Source: Pycnococcus provasolii (lineage: Eukaryota; Chlorophyta; Pseudoscourfieldiophyceae; Pseudoscourfieldiales; Pycnococcaceae). Taken from it: a DNA stretch of 64,000 nt. The notes under the pieces were generated by a model, which searched no databases, was not told where the DNA came from, and saw only the letters and a list, made by a program, of their open reading frames with translations. Location of the stretch: NCBI GenBank assembly GCA_938743325.2, contig OW568877.1, positions 248,001 to 312,000 of the forward strand, read 5' to 3'. The position numbers were made by a program, and so were the translations under genes. This document shows positions 55,999-64,000 of the stretch, one piece after another (within the stretch, counting starts at the first letter, position 1; the number at the start of each line of letters is the position of its first letter).

Positions 55999-57777
55999 AT
56001 GGCCCGTTTCTTTGTGATTTTCTTTATGGGATCCCTCTGTTTCTTTGTATCTTCTTCCTCGTTACCTTTCGAGGAGTCGTCGTCGTCGTCGTCGTCGTCG
56101 TCTTCTTCTGACAGCAGAAATAATAATATCAACAACGACAACCTCGAGACGCAATACCTAGGAGCGAACTTTGGACAGGACGAAGTGCGACCGTGGGCGT
56201 GGAGAGCAGCGGGAGATAAAAAAACGCGCGTCGCTATCGTTGGAGCGGGCGTGTGTGGAGGGGCAACCGCGCACCACGTACGAAGGCTGCTGCAAGACGA
56301 CGCGGACGTGCAGGTGTACGATGCTAGGCTCATAGGAGGGAGGGTGCAACATGTCGCCGTGCGCACAACATCTGGCGCGGAGATCAACGCAGAGTTGGGA
56401 CGAAGCGGGTACACAGCCGCGAGCTCGGAGCTGCGAGCACTCGCGAAGGTTGTGGGTCTCGACGAGGTACCCGAGCCGGCCCAGCGTGTGAGTGTGGGCG
56501 TGCACACAGCAACAGCTCCCGGGCTTGCCGCCCTAGGACGCGGCGGTCTGGTGAGGCGATACGGCATGATGGATGTGCTCGCCGTGCAGCGCGCCGTGCG
56601 ACGCGCCGAGGCTGCGATGGCTTCCGTGCGGGCAGCTGTCGCGGACGACACGCAAGCGCCCGCGTTTGACCCGTGGGACCTGCTGGCGCTGGGTGGCGGG
56701 GATGCGGCTGTGCTCGCTAACGCGACGGTGCTGGACGTGCTCTGCGACGCATTCGCACCCGGAGGTGGTGGTTCCAAGGCTTGCGGCGGCGCACAGGATG
56801 CCGCAAATCGCCCAGTTGTGCGCGATCTCGTCGCCGCTGTCGCACGTGCCGCCGGCGTGCTCGGCATCAACGGCACCCTCGATGGCACGTCCGCACTCCC
56901 AGTACTTCTGTCGCTGGCGCCACTACTTGGAGCAGGCGACACGTTTACCGCCAGCCACGGGGGCATGCGACCAGCCAGCGGCGTGAGTGAGCTGCCGCGA
57001 TCACTTCTAAAAAATGCGCGCGCCGAAGTGCACATAGACTCGCCCGTCCGCGCGGTGGTACGCTCAAGTGACGGCGGCCTTGCTCTTAAAGTGCAACGTA
57101 ACGAGCTGCCCAAGGATGCCGATCCTAAGACGCACGAGGGAGTGTTAGCAACGCGTCTCGAGGGACCCTTTGACGCCGTTGTGCTCTGCATGCCTCTCGA
57201 AGGTAGCGGCATTCGCTTCGAGGGCATGCCAGCATCTCAGTCTGAGAGCCCGCTAGCTGGCAACCGCGTGCGGCGCGCATTTTCGAGCCGAACGACGACG
57301 ATCGTGCGTGGCAAGCCGTCCACAATGCTCGCCAAAGAGCTCGATCTGATGCCGGCAGCTGCTGGCGGCGCGGTGCACCGCTTGTACGCTAAAGAGGGGA
57401 AATGGCGCATGGCCGAGCTGCTCGACGGCGGCTCTACGGATGCATTAATGCGCATCAGCTCCGATGCCGAGCTTGAAAGTGACGACCTTGTACCCTCGCT
57501 CTTTGCGAATGTCACGGGCAGAGGGTCTCAGACGTGGAATCTTGACACCTGCCGCGCGCAGGAGGACTACGCGCGCTTCGAACTTGCGCCACGCCTCATT
57601 TGGGCCGTCAGTGGGGAGTGCGCCACGTCGACGCTCGAGATGGCAGCAATTGCCGCACGCAACGCGGCAAAAATGGTGCAAATTGCGGCACACAAGCGAG
57701 CGGAGAAGAGAAGACGAAATTCTGAAGAGAATGCATCAAACAACGACACGTCGGCGCACGACGGCTCTGAGCTGTAA
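55999..57777 (+). CDS. Prenylcysteine-oxidase-like flavoprotein
   Basis: 592 residues from the ATG at 55999, which begins a signal peptide (ARFFVIFFMGSLCFFVSSS); an ATG at 55945 adds 18 residues. A Ser run precedes the dinucleotide-binding fold: VAIVGAGVCGGATAHHVRRLL...VQVYDARLIGGRVQHV, then EINAELGRSGYTA corresponding to the PCYOX block after the flavin site. The end, LIWAVSGECATSTLEMAAIAARNAA, matches the PCYOX C-terminal flavin-contact block. Such enzymes cleave prenylcysteine in the lysosome/vacuole to aldehyde and cysteine with H2O2. No other oxidase family fits as well. Confidence 0.8.
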   Translation: MARFFVIFFMGSLCFFVSSSSLPFEESSSSSSSSSSSDSRNNNINNDNLETQYLGANFGQDEVRPWAWRAAGDKKTRVAIVGAGVCGGATAHHVRRLLQDDADVQVYDARLIGGRVQHVAVRTTSGAEINAELGRSGYTAASSELRALAKVVGLDEVPEPAQRVSVGVHTATAPGLAALGRGGLVRRYGMMDVLAVQRAVRRAEAAMASVRAAVADDTQAPAFDPWDLLALGGGDAAVLANATVLDVLCDAFAPGGGGSKACGGAQDAANRPVVRDLVAAVARAAGVLGINGTLDGTSALPVLLSLAPLLGAGDTFTASHGGMRPASGVSELPRSLLKNARAEVHIDSPVRAVVRSSDGGLALKVQRNELPKDADPKTHEGVLATRLEGPFDAVVLCMPLEGSGIRFEGMPASQSESPLAGNRVRRAFSSRTTTIVRGKPSTMLAKELDLMPAAAGGAVHRLYAKEGKWRMAELLDGGSTDALMRISSDAELESDDLVPSLFANVTGRGSQTWNLDTCRAQEDYARFELAPRLIWAVSGECATSTLEMAAIAARNAAKMVQIAAHKRAEKRRRNSEENASNNDTSAHDGSEL

Positions 57778-58004
57778 GGATGATAAGGATGCGATGTAAC
57801 ACGATAACCTCATCCTGGATATTCCTTCTCGAGTTGCTCATTCAACATTATTATACATTCGCCGGGCGTAAGCGCTGAAGCGCTGTGAATGGCGCGATTG
57901 GATGGGCTGGGTGGTGAATGTGAATGGCGTGAGAGTGGACGACCGTTGGACGAAGAGTACAGAAATTCCCTCTCCACCATTGAACGAGCAATTCCAGCTG
58001 ATTA

Positions 58005-59378
58005 CTACAAGTACTGTGTATCGATCATGTCTTCTTCTTCGACGACACCACCTGGCGCAGATTTGTACATGCCGCGAGTATTTTCGCGGTTCGATTTCAT
58101 GGGGTTGCGCGGCGACAGCTCTTGTCTGCTCACCTCCACGTTCTGCACACGGCGCGGTCCGCTCTGCTTGTGCACTGCGACCTTCTGTTGTGCTTTGTTC
58201 GTTTGTTCCTTCTGTCGCGACGTAGCTTGCACGCCGCGAATATTGTGGCTCAACAGAAAATTGGAGTACGTGCTGAGGAATTGGCCAAAGCTGACAACGC
58301 CCTTTAGACTCCGATCTGCAAACTTGAAGTTGATCTCAACGTACTGCCTCACCATCGAAGGTTCCATGTTCATTTGCAGATCCATGATGATGCTCGTGAA
58401 CTCAGCCTTGGTGATGCACCCGTCCTGGTTCGAGTCGTGGCGGTTGAACTTCAGGTGCACGTCGCTCAGCAAGCGGTGAAGCACGAAGTACTCGTTGAAG
58501 CTGAGTCTGTCGTCTCGGTCGCGGTCGGCGTACGTGAAATTGTTCTGCACGTACAGTCGAAATGTGGCGTCGGGCAGATCAAGCTCTAGGGCGCGATACC
58601 GCTGCATGAGGTCGTCGAGTGTTAAGTACCCGTCGTGATCGCTGTCGTAGTGGTCGAAGACGCGCCTCGCCATCGCCTTGAACTGCTCGCTTTTCGCGCT
58701 CGTGGAGAAGTCCTCGCCGACGAGCGACCCACGCGACGCATCCGGAGGGGGGCGTGCTGACGACCCCACGTCGGTCACACTCGAGCCAAAGGGGGTGACG
58801 TCGTTGCCGTACGAGTTGCCGTCTTGTCGTGGCGAGCTGAAGCCAGTCACGTGACTTGTTTCTCTGGACTTTGGAGGCGTTGCAGGTGTTGGATATGTAG
58901 CTCCACCTCCCTGTGCTGCCATTTCTGGCTGGTACTGCTCCACCTGCTCGTATTCCTGCTCGTATTCCTGCTCGTATTGTTGCGGCATGGTATTGTAGGC
59001 AGATTGTTGTTGTTGTTGTTGTTGTTGCGGCATGTAGTTATTATTAATTAACTGCATTGGTGCGTGTACGCCTTCGTCGTCGTCGTCGTCTTTCACGGCA
59101 CGTGCTCCTCCAAAGCAGCAGAATCCGCCGCCGCTTTTCGCCTTTCCATTTCGGACGTTTGCTGATGGTGCAGGACCTCTTGGGATAGCCTTTGGATTTG
59201 TGGGTCCCATCATGCTACCCGTCGCCTGTCCCATTATGGGCGTTTCTAAAGTTGACGGGGCTGTATTTTTGGAAACGAACTGGTTGTGCGAGTACGGCTG
59301 GTTTTTGCCTGAACGAGGTATGGACTGATGTCTTCTATTGTCATCAACGTCGTCCGCGCCGCCACCGAAGAGGCCCAT
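58005..59378 (-). CDS. N-myristoylated EF-hand calcium-binding protein
   Basis: 457 residues. Starts MGLFGGG, a possible N-myristoylation site (Gly2). A disordered Gln/Pro/Tyr-rich half (Gln run at about 120-127) precedes four EF-hands (about 235-370): DHYDSDHDGYLTLDDL and DSNQDGCITKAEF have full calcium ligands, DRDRDDRLSFNEY is slightly off, and the fourth, DRSLKGVVSFGQF, looks degenerate. The layout resembles membrane-targeted calcium sensors. The basic C-terminus (TSRQKEQTNKAQQK) could aid membrane binding. Convergent with the oxidase gene. Confidence 0.82.
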   Translation of the reverse strand: MGLFGGGADDVDDNRRHQSIPRSGKNQPYSHNQFVSKNTAPSTLETPIMGQATGSMMGPTNPKAIPRGPAPSANVRNGKAKSGGGFCCFGGARAVKDDDDDEGVHAPMQLINNNYMPQQQQQQQQSAYNTMPQQYEQEYEQEYEQVEQYQPEMAAQGGGATYPTPATPPKSRETSHVTGFSSPRQDGNSYGNDVTPFGSSVTDVGSSARPPPDASRGSLVGEDFSTSAKSEQFKAMARRVFDHYDSDHDGYLTLDDLMQRYRALELDLPDATFRLYVQNNFTYADRDRDDRLSFNEYFVLHRLLSDVHLKFNRHDSNQDGCITKAEFTSIIMDLQMNMEPSMVRQYVEINFKFADRSLKGVVSFGQFLSTYSNFLLSHNIRGVQATSRQKEQTNKAQQKVAVHKQSGPRRVQNVEVSRQELSPRNPMKSNRENTRGMYKSAPGGVVEEEDMIDTQYL

Positions 59379-60492
59379 ATTGCTATTGATATCAGACGAG
59401 TGCTCAAGCCAAGAAACGAAACAGCCAGCCGCTCTTAAGGTTAAGGTTCAGGTATGATCCACCACAATGAGCACACGTGATGTCACCAGGCTGCCAGGCC
59501 GACTCTTCCAACTTCACTCAACCTGACTCAAGTCAAGGATCAGCTTACAGTAAGACGCGGTTAAGACGCGGTTAAGGCGAGAACTTCTTAAGGCGAGAAC
59601 AGCTTCACACACACCTCTGACAAGAACACAGCCTCCTGAAGACACACACACTGCTAGCACACACACAAGAAACACGCAAGCGTCTTGTCAGGACTGCTGC
59701 TTGGTGAGGCTCAATCAATGAACAATGTCCCCCGGCCGGCCGGCGCCGAGGTTTCCTGAAGCAGCTTTCCTGAACTGAAGCAGCTTTCACACTTTGGGAG
59801 CGGCGCAGCACATCTCTCCGCACAAACTCCGGGAGTCTCATGTTTATTTTTCCCTCATCATCACAAGACACTGATCATCGAAGCGTCTCAATCAACCCTT
59901 ACATACATAGATGATAGAACTATTATTGGGTTGCCACTATGTCCCCGTCTGTCACCGATGATCACCCGGTGTGAATATCACCGTTCACCGGCCCTTCTCA
60001 AGATGGCATTAAAGGTAGACTTGAGACAGGTACTTGAGACGTTCCCTTATATCTCCCCTTGCGGCTGTTTCTTGGTCTCACCCAATTGGTCTCACTGGCT
60101 GTCTGTGTGTAGCTTTTCCAAAAACCTTTGGGGTTTTGGGGCGGCGACAACCTTTGGTGAAAGAGTGGGAGAAAACTGGCAGACTGGTACATACCAGGGA
60201 GAAACCGACTTATTAGTCTAGTGGTACGATAGTTAGGGACGGCTTGGCCCGCCAAGCCTAGGCTGAAAAAAGAGCACAGCTGAAAGGAAAACCACGAAAG
60301 CTTCTCCTGGATACAGTATCCCATATCCCCTAGTGGTACAATGCTTGTGGGTTAGGGTTGGTACCCTCACGTGACCGCACGTGATCAATCTCTAGTTCTC
60401 TACATAACGGGACTCTCCGTTGAGAGATTGCACCTGGCTCCCCCGTGCATGACTCCTCCAAACAGCCATGCATGGGCGGGGGTTCCTGTTCA

Positions 60493-60795
60493 CCTGAGGA
60501 GCCCCCTGGTCATAGTGAATGTGCAACTCTGTCATAGTGAAAACAACCTGGGTTTAGGTCGGGGGCCTAACTTAGACAAAGAAATAGGTTCCATGACGAA
60601 TCCCCATTGGTCGGTATCACAGGTCGAGTGGTGTTGGCTGGTTATAAACCTACCCAACTAGCTTTGGGACGGGTGCCCTAACCTTTGGGCAGTCACTCGA
60701 CTTTGGGCAGTCAATCGACTTTGCCCCGACCTAAACCCAGGTTGTTTTCACTATGACAGAGTTGCACATTCACTATGACCAGGGGGCTCCTTAGG
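60493..60795. mobile_element. MITE-like element with 72-bp inverted arms
   Basis: Left arm 60493-60564 and right arm 60724-60795 are inverted copies with one mismatch seen, beginning CCTGAGGAGCCCCCTGGTCA. The 159-base centre has no coding sense. The near identity suggests recent insertion or gene conversion. No clear target duplication was found at its ends. Confidence 0.7.
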
Positions 60796-60807
60796 TTTCC
60801 TGTTCCA

Positions 60808-60867
60808 GGTTAGGGGTTCCAGTTAGGGTTAGGGTTTCCAGTTAGGGTTAGGGTTAGGGTTAGGGAT
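60808..60867 (+). promoter_or_regulatory. TTAGGG tract upstream of the TFIIIC gene
   Basis: Two copies of TTCCAGTTAGGGTTAGGG-type sequence, the second running into four TTAGGG units, end about 80 bp before the ATG at 60946. It starts directly after the MITE-like element. Confidence 0.6.
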
Positions 60868-60945
60868 ACGGCCTGCTTCGCTCTCTCTAGAGCTCTTTTT
60901 TGAAACTTTTGGGAATACTGTACATATCAGAGTTGCGTTGACGGT

Positions 60946-63900
60946 ATGGCGGTCTCGGAGCTCCTTGCTGACGCTGACAATGCCTTGGAGGATGACGAGT
61001 TTGGTCCACCTCAGGCGTTGATCATTGACACTTCAGGAGGTGGTGGTGGTGCAGGTGCACGTGGTGGTGGTGGTGGTGTCAGTGGTGGTGGTGGTGTCAG
61101 TGGTGCGATGGCCATGGAGGACTCCGAGCATGATGATGAGGAGGAGTTTGACGATGCGATGGGTCTTGAAGATGACGATGTTGATGACGGTCTTGAGTTT
61201 GACGACGACTTGGAGGAAGAAGAGGAGGAGTTGGAGGAGGAATTTCACGACGACGACCTTGCTCTGGGGGTTGGTGAATTTGCTGACGACGACGGCTTTG
61301 GAGACATCAACGATGATGATGATGACGACGACGACGACGACGATTTTGAAGACGACGACGACGACGACGACGACGAGGACCTCCTCGCGTACGAAGCGCT
61401 CGCGTCGCAGAAACGGTCGCAGAACAAAAGCAAAAAACCTCGTGCGGACGCCATGGACGCCGACCCAGGCGGGTCCGCGCTCGCGTCAATACCAAAAAGA
61501 ACCAAGAGAATCAAAAAGGGACGGCGAAGGTCAGTCAGCACGGGCATACGCCTGCCGCGCCACCTGCCGGAACGCGTCGTCAACGCGCTGGGGCATTCCA
61601 ACCTGCTGCTTGGCGAAAATAAACTACAGGAGGCTTTCGACGCTGTCAGCGACGTCATCAAGGAGTTTCCCATACTCCCAGAGGCGTTCGAGCAACTTAG
61701 CATCATCTGGGAGCTTATGGGCGACGTACAGAAGGCGTTCGAGACGCAGAAGCTCTGCATCAGCATCCTGAACCCGAGAAGCATGCATGCCCACGGGTAC
61801 AACCAAATCTCCGGCGATATGGATGCCAGGGCGCTGATGAACGCCGAAGTGGGTAACGCCACACAGCTCGGCGTCTCTCAGACGGCGCTCAACTCTTGGA
61901 GGCGGTACGCAAACCTGGCAGTGAAGACTGGCGACTACGTCACGGCATTGAACGCGCTGCAGCAAATCATCAAGCTCGATCCGGAGGATGACGACACGCG
62001 ATGGGACCAGGCGATGCTGTACAACGAGCAGCTAGGCAGGCCAACGCGTGCGGTGACGATTCTTGAGGAGATGCGTGAACGACGTCCGACGGATGTGACA
62101 CTGCTCACGTCCATCGCGCGGCTTAACCACCAGATCGGAAAACATGACAAGGCGACCGAGGCTGTGCAGGCTGGACTGCAGGCTATCGTCGACAGCAAAG
62201 GCGAGCAGATGCTCGATCTCACAATCGTCAACATGCTCGCGGAGCTGCGCATGGAGCGCGCGGAGTTTGCCGAGGCACTCGCCCTCATCAGCGCCGCTGA
62301 CGCCGCCTGCGCCATGCCCGGGTGCACGACTGACGAGGACACGGGGCACCTGCGGCTGTCTCAGGACGCCAATGCGCGCCTAGCGCAGGGCTGGAAGGAT
62401 AAGCAGACTGTCTCGCAGCTTGCGAAGACGGCGTACGCGCAGGAGAGCGACACGGCGTCGTCCATTCCACTTGATCTGCAGGTCAAGGCGGGTGTGTGCT
62501 GCGTATACCTCGACACCGGCGGGCAGCGCGCGGAGCGATGCCTTCGAGAACTTGCCGAGAATGCTGACAGCTTAATTGAGCGAATAGCTGCCGAGTCGGG
62601 AAGTTCTGCCGCAGCAGCAGACGAGGAGCATGCGAAGGCGCCTTGCGATGCGCTGTACGCCGAGTTTGCAGATATCAAGGACCTGCTCGCCGACGCGAGC
62701 GATGCGTACATGGCAATTGATGATAAGCGCGCCACGATGGTGTGGACTCGACGGCTGCACCTCCATGTCCCATCGCCGTCGGCAGATGTCCCATTCGTGG
62801 CCGCGCCCGCGTCATCGTCCCACTCTCTGCTGCATTCCGCGCATCTCATCGCCAAAGGCGCATCAAATTTGCTCAGATGCGGCGACGCGGCACAGGCTGC
62901 TCACACGCAGCATACCGCGCTCGAGCTGTCCATGCGCGGCTCGCACGCAATGCAGACGAAGCGGATCGTAGAGAGCTCGGCGCTTAGTCTCGCGGAGCAG
63001 GCAGCAGCGGCGCGACGTGGCGCGCTGGAGGTGGGCGCGCACGACGACGTGGCGAGCGCCACGGCTGCAGCACATGAGCTACTTGCACTGGCGAAGGCTG
63101 CAGGTGGGGCTGGTGGTGTGATATCTGCAGACGTGCGCGACGACGCGCGACGCGCTGCGGGGGAGGTTTCACGCCTTGCAGCGCGTTACGGTGCGACGAT
63201 CTCTTCCTGGTGCGACCCATTCGCTGGAGAGGAGGCGATTGCTGTGTGGACTCAGCGTCACAGCGGCGTCCTTCGCCACGCGAGCGTGCTACTGCAGCTT
63301 GAGGACCACCAGGCTTTCGTGGATGCGACGCGCAGCATCGTCATTGGCAGCATTCCTGGCGCGTGGATGGCGCTCGGCCTCGACGATGCCCCGCCCGAGA
63401 CTGAGGATCCCAATTTGACAGGGTGGGTCCCAGGTCCTAGGGCACGCGAAAGGTATCGAGGACCTCGTCACGAGCTTAACCTCATGTTCAATGAGCCGCG
63501 CCAGACCAGCCTGTTCACAGCTCACGTTCGATCGATGGCACAGATTGGCCAAGTTGAGCTGGCAAGATCGCTCCTGAACCACGTCAACGACATGTGGACC
63601 GGCAAGCAGCGCGTGGTGCCGCGCACCGAGTTGCCATGTCGTTTCGACTTGCGCATCTGCGAGCACGACATTTGGGCAATCAGTGGCGACTACGGCGCGT
63701 CGTGGAATGCCGCGTTGCAAGCAACTCGCCAGCTACCGTCAGAGCCTAGTGGCTGGAATGCGCTGGCACGCACGATACCTCACGTAGCTGGAGGAGCTCA
63801 GCGCCCCGGCGCAATGGTCGGGCCGGATCCGCTGCGTAGCTACATTCATCTTTCTCGCAGCAACGAAAAGGGTCGAAGTGCTGGCGCACACCTCGTCAAG

Positions 63901-64000
63901 GGGCATATGGAGATGATCCGCATCTCCGACGATGCATACGCTATGGCTGTTAGGCGTTACCTTCGCGCACACCGCGCCGCACCGACGGAGCCGCTTCCTC
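60946..64000 (+). CDS. TFIIIC TPR subunit (TFC4/GTF3C3-like), 3' end outside the window
   Basis: At least 1018 residues, open to the window end, from the ATG at 60946. A Gly-rich and then extremely Asp/Glu-rich N-terminus (about 30-150) and a basic patch (RSQNKSKKPRADAM, KRTKRIKKGRRR) lead into TPRs: LGHSNLLLGENKLQEAFDAVSDVIKEFPILPEAFEQLSIIWELMGDVQKAFETQ (about 205-270), WRRYANLAVKTGDYVTALNALQQIIKLDP (about 320-350) and following repeats. This acidic-N-terminus-plus-TPR layout and the LGEANLL-type first repeat are those of TFIIIC102/tau131, which binds the A-box side of tRNA genes and recruits TFIIIB. Confidence 0.82.
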   Translation, partial: MAVSELLADADNALEDDEFGPPQALIIDTSGGGGGAGARGGGGGVSGGGGVSGAMAMEDSEHDDEEEFDDAMGLEDDDVDDGLEFDDDLEEEEEELEEEFHDDDLALGVGEFADDDGFGDINDDDDDDDDDDDFEDDDDDDDDEDLLAYEALASQKRSQNKSKKPRADAMDADPGGSALASIPKRTKRIKKGRRRSVSTGIRLPRHLPERVVNALGHSNLLLGENKLQEAFDAVSDVIKEFPILPEAFEQLSIIWELMGDVQKAFETQKLCISILNPRSMHAHGYNQISGDMDARALMNAEVGNATQLGVSQTALNSWRRYANLAVKTGDYVTALNALQQIIKLDPEDDDTRWDQAMLYNEQLGRPTRAVTILEEMRERRPTDVTLLTSIARLNHQIGKHDKATEAVQAGLQAIVDSKGEQMLDLTIVNMLAELRMERAEFAEALALISAADAACAMPGCTTDEDTGHLRLSQDANARLAQGWKDKQTVSQLAKTAYAQESDTASSIPLDLQVKAGVCCVYLDTGGQRAERCLRELAENADSLIERIAAESGSSAAAADEEHAKAPCDALYAEFADIKDLLADASDAYMAIDDKRATMVWTRRLHLHVPSPSADVPFVAAPASSSHSLLHSAHLIAKGASNLLRCGDAAQAAHTQHTALELSMRGSHAMQTKRIVESSALSLAEQAAAARRGALEVGAHDDVASATAAAHELLALAKAAGGAGGVISADVRDDARRAAGEVSRLAARYGATISSWCDPFAGEEAIAVWTQRHSGVLRHASVLLQLEDHQAFVDATRSIVIGSIPGAWMALGLDDAPPETEDPNLTGWVPGPRARERYRGPRHELNLMFNEPRQTSLFTAHVRSMAQIGQVELARSLLNHVNDMWTGKQRVVPRTELPCRFDLRICEHDIWAISGDYGASWNAALQATRQLPSEPSGWNALARTIPHVAGGAQRPGAMVGPDPLRSYIHLSRSNEKGRSAGAHLVKGHMEMIRISDDAYAMAVRRYLRAHRAAPTEPLP

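Larger units (their letters stand above)
59379..60945. other. Intergenic region with MITE-like inverted repeat
   Basis: 1.57 kb between divergent genes. Tandem AAGACGCGGTT and AAGGCGAGAAC pairs at 59550-59603; two similar words CTAGTGGTACGATAGTTAGGG (about 60218) and CTAGTGGTACAATGCTTG (about 60330), reminiscent of a pol III A box but without a convincing B box; the inverted repeat at 60493-60795; and a telomere-like tract. No gene. Confidence 0.45.

Noticed and set aside
60205-60360. tRNA-derived SINE or tRNA
   Set aside because: Two A-box-like words are present but no proper B box or cloverleaf can be drawn.

Overview
The window looks like nuclear DNA of a compact-genome photosynthetic eukaryote, most likely a green alga of the prasinophyte/chlorophyte kind. 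Evidence: GC-rich, essentially single-exon genes packed closely on both strands; plastid-type genes (a D27-like carotenoid isomerase, a membrane rubredoxin, a plastid-type PP2C); a centriole gene (C2CD3-like); telomere-like CCCTAA/TTAGGG tracts near gene starts; and a circularly permuted tRNA gene, a rarity known from a red alga, prasinophytes and a nucleomorph. The species cannot be named from sequence alone. The left end carries degenerate CCCTAA/CCCCGAA repeats, but similar tracts lie inside the window, so it need not be a chromosome end.

Layout. 0.8-13 kb: Patched-like sterol-sensing-domain protein, D27-like isomerase, RAD51D-like recombination protein, a secreted alpha/beta hydrolase, an IQ/WW protein and mitochondrial EF-G. 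14-23.4 kb: giant C2CD3-like protein, a doubtful small gene, a JmjC/cupin protein and a secreted trypsin-like protease. 23.6-32.5 kb is the most dynamic part: a large TPR protein, then a roughly 4.7-kb unit with long terminal inverted repeats that cuts off the start of a class-I peroxidase-like gene, carries a second trypsin-like protease paralogous to the first, contains Ty1/copia debris with identical 183-bp repeats, and ends against the T-run terminator of a permuted tRNA-Asn(GUU). 32.6-46.5 kb: rubredoxin, RCC1-like repeat protein, KH/WW RNA-binding protein, an endonuclease/exonuclease/phosphatase-fold protein, a beta-propeller-like protein, an ATP-grasp carnosine-synthase-like ligase and a PP2C phosphatase. 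46.6-51 kb is gene-poor and holds a 5'-truncated LINE with poly(A) tail and a 15-bp target duplication. 51-64 kb: DHHC palmitoyltransferase, CBS protein, Tim17-like membrane protein, membrin SNARE, prenylcysteine-oxidase-like protein, N-myristoylated EF-hand protein, a MITE-like inverted repeat and the start of the TFIIIC TPR subunit, which runs off the window.

The genes are unrelated housekeeping functions (membrane traffic, RNA, recombination, plastid) and form no operon. The most notable observation is the permuted tRNA-Asn at 32284-32415 (minus strand): its 3' half precedes its 5' half, the halves join exactly at the canonical intron position 37/38 into a complete cloverleaf, and a T10 run follows.
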